A DNA stretch of 15,724 bases, from contig JAEXBT010000037.1 in assembly GCA_023393895.1 (NCBI GenBank), forward strand, positions 1-15,724. Direction: 5' to 3'. This DNA comes from Pseudomonadota bacterium (lineage in GTDB: Bacteria > Pseudomonadota > Gammaproteobacteria > Xanthomonadales > Xanthomonadaceae). The notes under the pieces were generated by a model. That model was given only the letters and a program-made list of their open reading frames with translations. It had not been told where the DNA came from and did no database searches. Shown here in pieces: positions 9,827 to 15,724 of this stretch. A program made the position numbers and the translations under genes. Within the stretch, counting starts at the first letter, position 1; the number at the start of each line of letters is the position of its first letter.

Positions 9827-10092
9827 TTCACTTCCGGATGGGCGCGCAGTGCCTGATGTGCCGCCTCGTATTCCGCACGCGATGCGGCCCGGAAACCGAT
9901 CCGGATCGACACGTACCTGCCCCCGGACGAATCACGGGTGGCCACGGTCTCGCGCAGCACGTCAAGGCCAGCCTGCTCCAGCAGGCGCGGGATCTGGTCC
10001 TCCAGACCGGCGCCTGCCGGTCCCATCGCGGTGATCTCGAAGGTGCCGGGGAACTGGAAGCCGTGCTCGGGATTGTCGGACTGGATGCTCAT
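9814..10092 (-). CDS. ybeD: YbeD/DUF493 family small protein
   Basis: 92 residues, matching the small ferredoxin-like alpha/beta fold proteins of the UPF0250/DUF493 group (E. coli YbeD, 87 residues). Recognisable parts are [14 protein letters not shown] near the N-terminus, the central [13 protein letters not shown] strand, and the ending [11 protein letters not shown]. The biochemical role is not settled; the gene is very often directly before lipB, as here, and a link to lipoate metabolism is inferred from that. The start at 10092 ([12 protein letters not shown]) was chosen over an in-frame ATG at 10128 because the family begins close to this sequence. In E. coli this gene follows dacA; here a plus-strand gene separates the two. 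Confidence 0.9.
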   Translation of the reverse strand: MSIQSDNPEHGFQFPGTFEITAMGPAGAGLEDQIPRLLEQAGLDVLRETVATRDSSGGRYVSIRIGFRAASRAEYEAAHQALRAHPEVKWTI

Positions 10093-10174
10093 GAAGGGGA
10101 TTATGGGGGCGCGCTGGCCGCCGCCCAAGCCGCGGCGTTCGGAGTTTCCCTACCCCGACGCCAGTCATCGGCCG

Positions 10175-10203
10175 ATGAAATGTCACGGGGAGGGCGGCAT
10201 ACT
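10175..10203 (+). promoter_or_regulatory. Candidate sigma70-type promoter for the CsgG-like gene
   Basis: ATGAAA at 10175-10180 matches four of six bases of the -35 consensus. CATACT at 10198-10203 matches four of six of the -10, with a 17-base spacer. Transcription would start near 10210, giving a leader of roughly 70 bases that opens with the hairpin described next. The position makes sense because the gene is divergent from ybeD and needs its own promoter. Consensus matches of this quality occur by chance, so this is tentative. Confidence 0.35.
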
Positions 10204-10212
10204 CCAGAACGA

Positions 10213-10250
10213 GACCGGGGTCACGTCGCAAAGGGGGAGGCGACCCGGTC
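10213..10250 (+). other. Structured 5' leader (hairpin) before the CsgG-like gene
   Basis: GACCGGG at 10213-10219 pairs exactly with CCCGGTC at 10244-10250, and TCGC at 10226-10229 pairs with GCGA at 10240-10243. This gives a two-part stem with a one-sided bulge and a purine-rich loop (AAAGGGGGAG). CTTTCTT follows at 10251. The element starts close to the predicted transcription start and ends 14 bases before the GGGGA ribosome-binding site, so it may protect the mRNA end or act as a control element. No known riboswitch class is recognised. Confidence 0.45.
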
Positions 10251-10278
10251 CTTTCTTCGTCCATGGGGAACAATCGAA

Positions 10279-11232
10279 ATGAAGCACACCACGCTTTGCC
10301 TGGCCACAGCGCTGGCGCTCACTGCCGTCGCCACCAGCCAGCCCGCCGCCGCCCAGCGCCGCAGCGCGCAGGAAACCCGCGCCGCCAAGACCCAGCAGAT
10401 CCCGATCTGCAGCAGGAAGCTCGGCACCATCACCGTGCTCGAGCCACAGGAACGCTGGTGGTCGGATTACGGCCTGTCCTCGCCAGAGGCGCTGATCAAG
10501 CTGTTCGTCAACAAGTCCAAGTGCTTCACCCTGGTCGACCGCAACAAGGGCCTGAACGCGATGATGGGCGAACGCGACCTGGCCGCCAGCGGTGAACTGC
10601 GTGGCCGCTCCAACATCGGCAAGGGCCAGATCAAGGCCGCCGACTACGCGCTGGTGCCGGACCTGATCTCGCGCAATTCCAATGCCGGTGGGACCAACAT
10701 CGCCAGCGCGCTGGGTGGCCTGATCGGTGGCCGCCTGGGCCGCGCCGCCGGCGCGGTCGGCCTGAATCGCAAGACTGCCGACGTGTTGCTGACCGTGACC
10801 GACATGCGTTCGTCCGAGCAGGTGGCGATGGCCGAGGGACACGCGACCAAGACCGATGTCAGCTTCAGCGGCGTCGGGGGCGGCATGCTGGGTGGCGCGC
10901 TCGCGGGCGCCGCGGGCCTGTCGAGCTGGTCCAACACCGAGATCGGCCAGGTGATGACGCTCGCCTATCTCGAGGCCTACACCCAACTGATCGGGGAACT
11001 TGGCGGGATGACGTCGAATGCATCGGAGTCCAACGCACAGCAGGCACTGGAGGTGCAGAAGCCGGCCCGGCTGCTGAAATCCGCCGATGGCAAGGGTGGC
11101 GCGGTGCGCGAGCTCGATCCGGGCATGCTGCTCTACCCGACCGGCAAGAAGCAGGGCGTGATGTGGGAGGTCGAGGACGAACTCGGCAACCGCGGCTGGG
11201 TCAACTCCACGCTTACCGGCCTGGCGCGCTGA
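10279..11232 (+). CDS. Secreted CsgG-like protein with C-terminal SH3-like domain
   Basis: 317 residues from ATG 10279, with GGGGA eight bases upstream. A signal peptide covers about 1-25 with an AAA-Q cleavage site; there is no lipobox cysteine, unlike CsgG and HfaB lipoproteins. Residues 47-240 follow the CsgG plan: LGTITVLEP strand, KCFTLVDRNKGLNAMMGERDLAASGEL (80-106), AADYALVPDLISRNSNAGG (120-138), TADVLLTVTDMRSSEQVAMAEG (167-187) and a last helix VMTLAYLEAYTQLI (225-238). Two Gly/Ala-rich segments (142-163 and 197-215) fall where CsgG has its pore-forming hairpins. Residues 263-313 resemble a bacterial SH3 domain (LDPGMLLYP..., GNRGWVNSTL). Cys44 and Cys82 could form a disulfide. No curli subunit genes are nearby, so curli export is unlikely. 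It may be an envelope or peptidoglycan-binding protein; the function is unknown. Confidence 0.75.
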   Translation: MKHTTLCLATALALTAVATSQPAAAQRRSAQETRAAKTQQIPICSRKLGTITVLEPQERWWSDYGLSSPEALIKLFVNKSKCFTLVDRNKGLNAMMGERDLAASGELRGRSNIGKGQIKAADYALVPDLISRNSNAGGTNIASALGGLIGGRLGRAAGAVGLNRKTADVLLTVTDMRSSEQVAMAEGHATKTDVSFSGVGGGMLGGALAGAAGLSSWSNTEIGQVMTLAYLEAYTQLIGELGGMTSNASESNAQQALEVQKPARLLKSADGKGGAVRELDPGMLLYPTGKKQGVMWEVEDELGNRGWVNSTLTGLAR

Positions 11233-11249
11233 ACATCGCCATCGCCCAA

Positions 11250-11281
11250 GGAAAAGGCCCGCCGGATGGCGGGCCTTTTCC
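11250..11281. terminator. Bidirectional intrinsic terminator between the CsgG-like gene and dacA
   Basis: A perfect 14-base inverted repeat (GGAAAAGGCCCGCC and its complement) closes a four-base loop GGAT. The outer arms supply A-runs on one side and T-runs on the other, so it can end transcription in both directions. It starts 17 bases after the stop of the CsgG-like gene and ends 23 bases before the dacA stop, serving both convergent genes. It is the clearest terminator in the window. Confidence 0.9.
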
Positions 11282-11304
11282 TGAAGCGCACAGGGTGCCG
11301 GCAA

Positions 11305-12516
11305 TCAGAGCGAATCCCACCACATCAGGATCTCGTGCCAGAGGCGCTTCAGGAAGCCGGCTTCCTCGACGGCCTCGAGCGCAACCAGTGGCGCGCTGGC
11401 GATCTCCTTGCCCTCCAGCGTGACCTTGACGGTGCCGATCTTCTGGCCCTTGGCGATCGGCGCGGCAAGCGTCTTCGGCACATCCATCGAGGATTTCATC
11501 TGCGGATAACGCCCACGCGCCAGGCTGACCACGAGCGGCGCCTCCAGCCCAAGCTTCACTTCGGCGGCCTGGCCCTTCCATACCTTCTGGGTGGCGATCT
11601 GCTTGCCGGCGTCGTACAGGCGGTGGCTTTCGTAGAAGCGGAAGCCCCAGTTCAGCAGCGCCTGTGAATCGACGGCGCGCTGCTCCTCGCTGCTGCCGCC
11701 CAGGACCACGCTGATCAGCCGCTGGTCGCCGCGCTTGGCCGAGGCCATCAGGCAGTAGCCGGCACCCGAGTGGTGCCCCGTCTTGATGCCGTCCACCGAG
11801 TTGTCGCGCCACAGCAGCAGGTTGCGGTTGGGCTGGGTGATCGGCCCGACGGTGAATTCCTTGAGGCTGTTGTAGGAATACGCCTCGGGGAAATCACGGA
11901 CAAGGGCGCGGCCCAGGATCGCCAGATCGCGCGCGGTCGAGAGGTGCCCGGGCGCGGACAGGCCGGTCGCGTTGACGAAGCGCGTGTTCTTCATGCCGAG
12001 GCGTTGCGCGTGGCTGTTCATCAACGAGGCGAACGCGGCCTCGCTGCCGGCGACGTGCTCGGCGAGCGCGATCGCGGCATCGTTGCCGGACTGCACCACC
12101 ATGCCCTTCTCCATCTCCAGCAGGGGCGCGGTCTTGTTGACTTCGAAGCCGCTGTAGCTGCCATCGGTGCCGGCACCGCCGGTCCGCCAGGCGTTCTCGG
12201 TCATCATCACCGGGTCATCCGGCTTGAGCTTGCCGTTGGCGAGTTCCGAGGCGATCACGTAACTGGTCATCACTTTCGTGATGCTGGCGGGCTCGAGCGG
12301 CACGTCCACGTTCTCGCCACCCAGCACCTGGCCGGTCGCGTAATCCATCAGGATCCACGCCTTGGAGACGCGCGGCGCCGGCGCGGGCGGAATGGGCAGT
12401 TCGCCACGGGCCACCGCCGACGGCGGTGCGGGCGTGACCGGCTGCGTCGTCTGGGCGACGGCAAGACCGAGGAAGGCGGTGGCAAGGGCGACGGGAAGCA
12501 GGATTGCGTGTTTCAT
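11305..12516 (-). CDS. dacA: D-alanyl-D-alanine carboxypeptidase (PBP5/6 family)
   Basis: 403 residues. It removes the terminal D-Ala from peptidoglycan pentapeptides in the periplasm and is penicillin-binding. A signal peptide (about 1-21) is followed by a Pro/Ala-rich linker (24-49) before the catalytic domain. The three active-site motifs are intact: SITK at 78-81 with nucleophile Ser78, SGN at 143-145 and KTG at 245-247. A beta-rich C-terminal domain at about 300-385 (PBP5 C-terminal type) leads into an amphipathic Trp-rich tail (FLKRLWHEILMWWDSL) that should dock the enzyme on the outer face of the inner membrane. It lies 51 bases after rlpA on the same strand, probably the last gene of the rodA-mltB-rlpA-dacA transcript, ended by the terminator at 11250-11281. 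The symbol dacC would also be defensible. Confidence 0.95.
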   Translation of the reverse strand: MKHAILLPVALATAFLGLAVAQTTQPVTPAPPSAVARGELPIPPAPAPRVSKAWILMDYATGQVLGGENVDVPLEPASITKVMTSYVIASELANGKLKPDDPVMMTENAWRTGGAGTDGSYSGFEVNKTAPLLEMEKGMVVQSGNDAAIALAEHVAGSEAAFASLMNSHAQRLGMKNTRFVNATGLSAPGHLSTARDLAILGRALVRDFPEAYSYNSLKEFTVGPITQPNRNLLLWRDNSVDGIKTGHHSGAGYCLMASAKRGDQRLISVVLGGSSEEQRAVDSQALLNWGFRFYESHRLYDAGKQIATQKVWKGQAAEVKLGLEAPLVVSLARGRYPQMKSSMDVPKTLAAPIAKGQKIGTVKVTLEGKEIASAPLVALEAVEEAGFLKRLWHEILMWWDSL

Positions 12517-12567
12517 CGGCTCAGGGGTCTCGGGCCGGCAGGTCGCCGGCAGGCGTGAACGGGAAAG

Positions 12568-13794
12568 TTACTCGCGCACCATCGACGGCGGGCCGAAGCC
12601 CAGACCGGCGATGCGCGAAGCCAGCGGCGCGGCGGCATCCTCAGCCAGCGGCCCGACGCGCAATCGCCAGATGCGGCGGCCATCGACCGTGGCATCGAGC
12701 AGGCGCGCACCCGGCACACCGGCGTTGCGCAGCATCGCCAGCGCCCGCTCGGCATTGTCGGGGCTGGCGAAGCTCGCCACCTGCAACTGCACGCCCGCCA
12801 CGGAAGCGGGCGCTGCCTGCGAAGCCGTGGCCGTGGGCACCACGGGAGCGACGGCGGCCGGTTCGGCCGGTGCCGCTGTGGCCTCGGCCACCGGCTGCAC
12901 CGGATCCGGGATGCCGGGCCGGCCGGTCGCGACCCGCACGCGGCGCGAACGCATCCAGGCGTCGAACTCGTCGGCGGTCATCACCTTGCCGTTCTGGCGC
13001 ATGTCGAAGCGGTAATCGTTGCCCGACGCCTGCGCGACCGTCACCGGCTGGGGTGATCCACTGACCGACGCTGCCGGCGCAACCGGCACCGCGGTGGCCA
13101 CTCGCGGCGCAAGGGTCGCCTGCTCGCCCGGCGTCAGCGCACGGACTTCGACGTTGGCGGTGCCGTGCTCGCGGTAGCCGAGTTTCACCGCTGCCGCGTA
13201 GCTGAGATCGATCAGACGATCACTGTGGAACGGGCCGCGGTCGTTGACGCGCACCACCACCGACTTCCCGTTGTCCAGGTTGGTCACCCGCGCGAAGCTC
13301 GGCAGCGGCAGCGAGCGGTGCGCGGCGGTGAAGGCGTACATGTCATACACCTCCTGGTTGGAGGTGCGGCGGCCGTGGAACTTGTTGCCGTAGTACGAGG
13401 CACGCCCGCGTTCCACGTAGCCGTGCGGCCGCTCCAGCACGCTGTAGCTCCGGCCCAGCACCGAATACGGCGACCGGTTGCCGTAGCGCGAGCGCGGTTC
13501 ATCGCGCACTTCCGGTTCCGGGATCGCATCGACGTTGGGAATGTAAGCGGGCACGGTGTCGCGCACGCCCGGCGCATACAGCCCGCCGGCGACGTAGTTG
13601 CCGCGCTTGGACAGGTCTTCCTGCGCCGGTGCATACGGCGAGACGCGCGAGGACGCAGAACCTGTGGCAGGCGCACCGCTTTCCACGCGCGCTGGGGCTT
13701 CGGCGGGTGCGCTGGCCTTCTTCGGCGCGCTGCCGCAGGCACTCAGCACGGCGCCCAGCACCAGCAGCACAAGGCCGCGGCGCGCGGTCCTCAT
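12568..13794 (-). CDS. rlpA: RlpA septal-ring lytic transglycosylase lipoprotein
   Basis: 408 residues. RlpA proteins cleave glycan strands lacking stem peptides, a step of daughter-cell separation shown in Pseudomonas. A lipoprotein signal ends in LSAC with Cys20. A long Ala/Pro linker leads to the double-psi beta-barrel domain at about 128-221 (RASYYGNKFHGRRTSNQEVYD..., TAAHRSLPLP, VVVRVNDRGPF). The conserved Glu148, His159 and Asp185 at the expected catalytic positions are present. A second Ala/Pro/Val linker (about 298-333) precedes a SPOR domain at 335-405 that binds denuded septal glycan. The start at 13794 overlaps the mltB stop as ATGA, a tight coupling. The frame is open upstream to 14040, but those residues are a shadow of mltB and lack a signal peptide. 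Confidence 0.95.
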   Translation of the reverse strand: MRTARRGLVLLVLGAVLSACGSAPKKASAPAEAPARVESGAPATGSASSRVSPYAPAQEDLSKRGNYVAGGLYAPGVRDTVPAYIPNVDAIPEPEVRDEPRSRYGNRSPYSVLGRSYSVLERPHGYVERGRASYYGNKFHGRRTSNQEVYDMYAFTAAHRSLPLPSFARVTNLDNGKSVVVRVNDRGPFHSDRLIDLSYAAAVKLGYREHGTANVEVRALTPGEQATLAPRVATAVPVAPAASVSGSPQPVTVAQASGNDYRFDMRQNGKVMTADEFDAWMRSRRVRVATGRPGIPDPVQPVAEATAAPAEPAAVAPVVPTATASQAAPASVAGVQLQVASFASPDNAERALAMLRNAGVPGARLLDATVDGRRIWRLRVGPLAEDAAAPLASRIAGLGFGPPSMVRE

Positions 13795-14900
13795 TGGCCG
13801 TCGGTCCGCGCGCGGATCGCCTGCGCCAACTGGTGCACCGCCAGCGCGTACATCGGCGAGCGGTTGTAGCGGGTGATCACGTAGAAGTTGCCGTATCCCA
13901 GCCAGAACTCGCGGCCGCTGCTGCCTTCGAAATTGATCACGGTGGCGCCGTCCCGCTGCGGCTCGCCGCGCACGGGGCGATAGCCCCTGGCCTCGATGTC
14001 GGCGAGCGAATGCACCGGATCTACGCTCTCCGGCGTCCACTCCGGCAGGTTGGGATCCTTCTCCGCACGCGCCACCACCGGCTGGCCGCGCTGCCAGCCG
14101 TGCACGACGAAGTAGTTGGCGATCGATGCGAACACGTCGGGCTTGTGCGTCAGCAGGTCGCGGCGGCCATCACCATCGCCATCCTTCGCCCAAAGCCGGT
14201 AGCTGGATGGCATGAACTGGCCCATGCCCATCGCGCCCGCGTAACTGCCCTTCAACTGGGTGATGTCCAGTTGCGGCTCGGCCTTCTGCAGCGCGAACAG
14301 CTGCGCCAGTTCGCCGGCGAAGAACGGCGCGCGACGCGGATAACCGAAGGCGAGCGTGTAGATCGCATCGAGCACGCGATAGCTGCCCATGTTGCGGCCG
14401 AACTGGGTTTCCACGCCGATGATCGCGACGATGTACTCGGCCGGCACGCCGGTCTCGCTGGCGATGCGGTCGAGCGCAGCGCGGTTCTCGCGGTAGAACG
14501 CCACGCCGCCATTGATGCGGGCGTCGTTGAGGAAGATCGGACGGTAGTCCTTCCACGGCCTCACCGCCTCGGCCGGACGCGAGATGATCTCGACGATGCG
14601 CGGCTGGAACACGGCCTGATCGAGCGTGCGGCGGATGTGGGCCGGATCGATGCCGTAGGTGCGCGCGGTGTAGTCGATGAAGGCGGCTTCGCGTTGCGCG
14701 CGCGGGATCGACGGATCGGTCACCGATTCGGGCGCGACCGGACGCTCGGCCGGCTGCTGCGGCAACGGGACCACCAGGCGACCGGTCGATGGCGCGGGCG
14801 CTGCGGGCGCCTCGCCCGTGCTTGCCGGTGGTGGTGGCGCCTGGGTCGCGCAGGCGGCCAAGGCAAGTGTGAGTGCGAGAACGGGGCTGCGTCGAATCAT
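13791..14900 (-). CDS. mltB: Membrane-bound lytic murein transglycosylase B
   Basis: 369 residues, close to E. coli MltB (361). It cleaves the MurNAc-GlcNAc bond to leave 1,6-anhydro ends. A lipoprotein signal ends in LAAC with Cys17, followed by an Ala/Pro-rich linker to about 55. The catalytic glutamate is Glu164 in IIGVETQFGRNMG, and the family signature AGAMGMGQFMPSSY lies at 221-234. An Asp-rich KDGDGDGRRDL loop at 239-249 matches the calcium-binding EF-hand-like site of MltB. Further conserved parts are VFASIANYFVVHGW and FWLGYGNFYVITRYN near the C-terminus. It follows rodA by 85 bases and overlaps rlpA by four bases, giving a compact cell-wall operon. Start 14900 is set by the lipoprotein signal; no clear Shine-Dalgarno sequence is visible. 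Confidence 0.95.
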   Translation of the reverse strand: MIRRSPVLALTLALAACATQAPPPPASTGEAPAAPAPSTGRLVVPLPQQPAERPVAPESVTDPSIPRAQREAAFIDYTARTYGIDPAHIRRTLDQAVFQPRIVEIISRPAEAVRPWKDYRPIFLNDARINGGVAFYRENRAALDRIASETGVPAEYIVAIIGVETQFGRNMGSYRVLDAIYTLAFGYPRRAPFFAGELAQLFALQKAEPQLDITQLKGSYAGAMGMGQFMPSSYRLWAKDGDGDGRRDLLTHKPDVFASIANYFVVHGWQRGQPVVARAEKDPNLPEWTPESVDPVHSLADIEARGYRPVRGEPQRDGATVINFEGSSGREFWLGYGNFYVITRYNRSPMYALAVHQLAQAIRARTDGQ

Positions 14901-14926
14901 CGCCGCGAGGTTATCACGCGACTGCG

Positions 14927-14974
14927 AACATGCGGAGTGCGCCGATCACGTCGCGCGTTCAGCACAGGCATGTT
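14927..14974 (-). other. Composite inverted repeat between rodA and mltB
   Basis: AACATGC at 14927-14933 pairs exactly with GCATGTT at 14968-14974, and inside it GTGC at 14937-14940 pairs with GCAC at 14962-14965, separated by a small internal loop. It fills much of the 85-base gap, starting 11 bases after the rodA stop. No T-run follows on the minus strand, so it is not a standard terminator. It could be a processing or stability element that sets different mRNA levels for rodA and mltB, or a binding site. Confidence 0.35.
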
Positions 14975-14985
14975 TGCGCCGGGTT

Positions 14986-15724
14986 TCAGCGCGCGCGGCG
15001 CCCGTGCGCGCCCGCCGACATCACCAGACCCATGCTGGCCAGCAACACCACCGCGGACGTGCCGCCATACGAGATCAGCGGCATCGGCACGCCCACCACC
15101 GGCAGCAGGCCGGAGATCATCGCGCCATTCACCATCACGTAGGCGAACAGCGCCAGACCCACCGTGCCGGCGACGATCCGCGACCAGCCATCGCGCGCCT
15201 CGGCGGCGATCCACAGGCAGCGCGCGATCACGAAAAGATAGAGCGCCAGCACCACGATGACGCCGACCCAGCCGAATTCCTCCGACAGGACCGAGAAGGC
15301 GAAATCGGTGGTGTGCTCGGGCAGGTAGTCCAGGTGGGATTGCGAACCCTGCCCCCAGCCCTTGCCGAACCAGCCGCCGGAGCCGATCGCGATCTTCGAC
15401 TGCATCAGGTTCCAGCCTTCCCCCAGCGGATCGTTCTCCGGATTGAGGAAGGTCATGATCCGGGCCTTCTGGTAGGGCCGCAGCAGCCAGAACCAGGCTG
15501 CGGGTGCCAGCGCCAGCACTGCCGCCACCGCCGCACCGAACCACCACCATGACAGCCCGACCAGGAACAGCGCGAACGCGCCGGTGGCCAGCACCAGCAC
15601 GGCGGTGCCGAAATCCTTCTGCAGGAGGATCAGGGCAACCGGCACCGCGATCAGCGCGATCGCGCCCAGCGCCGTCGTGAAGCGCGGCGGCAGCACCGCA
15701 CGATCGAGGTACCAGGCCAGCACC
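14986..15724 (-). CDS. rodA: RodA, SEDS-family peptidoglycan glycosyltransferase (5' end outside the window)
   Basis: The last 245 or so residues of a SEDS polymerase; the family is about 370 residues, so roughly the first third lies beyond 15724. RodA polymerises lipid II during side-wall growth together with PBP2. Visible landmarks are LLQKDFGTAVLV (the QPDLGT-type motif), LNPENDPLGEGWNLMQSKIAIGSGGWFGKGW, and the extracellular loop with LPEHTTDFAFSVLSEEFGW, whose Asp corresponds to the residue essential for polymerase activity. The end LLPVVGVPMPLISYGGTSAVVLLASMGLVMS is also family-typical. LNPENDPLG and the HTTDF loop favour RodA over FtsW, as does the linkage to mltB, rlpA and dacA. In E. 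coli the PBP2 gene precedes rodA, so it may lie just outside the window. The frame is intact to the edge. Confidence 0.95.
   Translation of the reverse strand, partial: VLAWYLDRAVLPPRFTTALGAIALIAVPVALILLQKDFGTAVLVLATGAFALFLVGLSWWWFGAAVAAVLALAPAAWFWLLRPYQKARIMTFLNPENDPLGEGWNLMQSKIAIGSGGWFGKGWGQGSQSHLDYLPEHTTDFAFSVLSEEFGWVGVIVVLALYLFVIARCLWIAAEARDGWSRIVAGTVGLALFAYVMVNGAMISGLLPVVGVPMPLISYGGTSAVVLLASMGLVMSAGAHGRRAR

Noticed and set aside
7963..9856. Overlapping plus-strand frames of 415 and 471 codons opposite lipA and lipB
   Set aside because: Mirror images of the lipA and lipB coding strands; no family motif, no ribosome-binding site worth noting.
9838..10278. N-terminal extension of the CsgG-like frame back to 9838
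   Set aside because: The extension runs antisense to ybeD and would bury the signal peptide; GGGGA before ATG 10279 gives a natural start.
13795..14040. N-terminal extension of rlpA
   Set aside because: Overlaps mltB out of frame and lacks a signal sequence; the lipobox start at 13794 explains the protein.
14901..14920. TGATAACCT on the minus strand as a -10 box for mltB
   Set aside because: It lies so close to the mltB start that the transcript would be leaderless, and no -35 at proper spacing is seen.

Overview
The window is GC-rich and densely coded, with no gene-free stretch over about 200 bases, no mobile element, no CRISPR array and no tRNA or rRNA. Protein sequences and gene order point to a Gram-negative gammaproteobacterium, most likely the Xanthomonadaceae (Lysobacter/Luteimonas/Xanthomonas type). 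That placement is an inference from protein similarity recalled by eye, not a search.

Region 1 (1-4645, plus strand) is an ABC efflux/export operon. It holds the tail of a PadR-type regulator, a membrane-anchored periplasmic adaptor (HlyD/MacA type), a MacB/LolD-type ATPase and two separate FtsX/MacB-type permeases. The genes overlap or abut, so they are probably co-transcribed. This is the split-gene form of a MacAB-like transporter; the substrate cannot be told from sequence.

Region 2 (4664-5557, minus) is a ten-helix drug/metabolite transporter of the YedA type, convergent with the operon. Region 3 (5702-7915, minus) is the periplasmic tail-specific protease Prc. A GC-rich stem lies just after its stop.

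Region 4 (8077-10092, minus) is the lipoate gene set ybeD-lipB-lipA: octanoyl transfer to target proteins by LipB, then sulfur insertion by LipA. Region 5 (11305-15724, minus) is a cell-wall cluster: rodA (cut by the window edge), mltB, rlpA and dacA. It covers glycan polymerisation, lytic cleavage, septal glycan trimming and D-Ala removal. The order rodA, rlpA, dacA, ybeD, lipB, lipA is close to the mrd-lip region of E. coli.

The one element that breaks this shared order is a plus-strand gene at 10279-11232, set between dacA and ybeD. It encodes a secreted CsgG-like protein with two glycine-rich segments where CsgG has its membrane hairpins, no lipobox, and an SH3-like tail. It has its own candidate promoter, a structured leader and a strong bidirectional terminator shared with dacA. 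It is the best candidate here for something poorly described. The rest of the window is recognisable, mostly conserved cell-envelope and cofactor biology.
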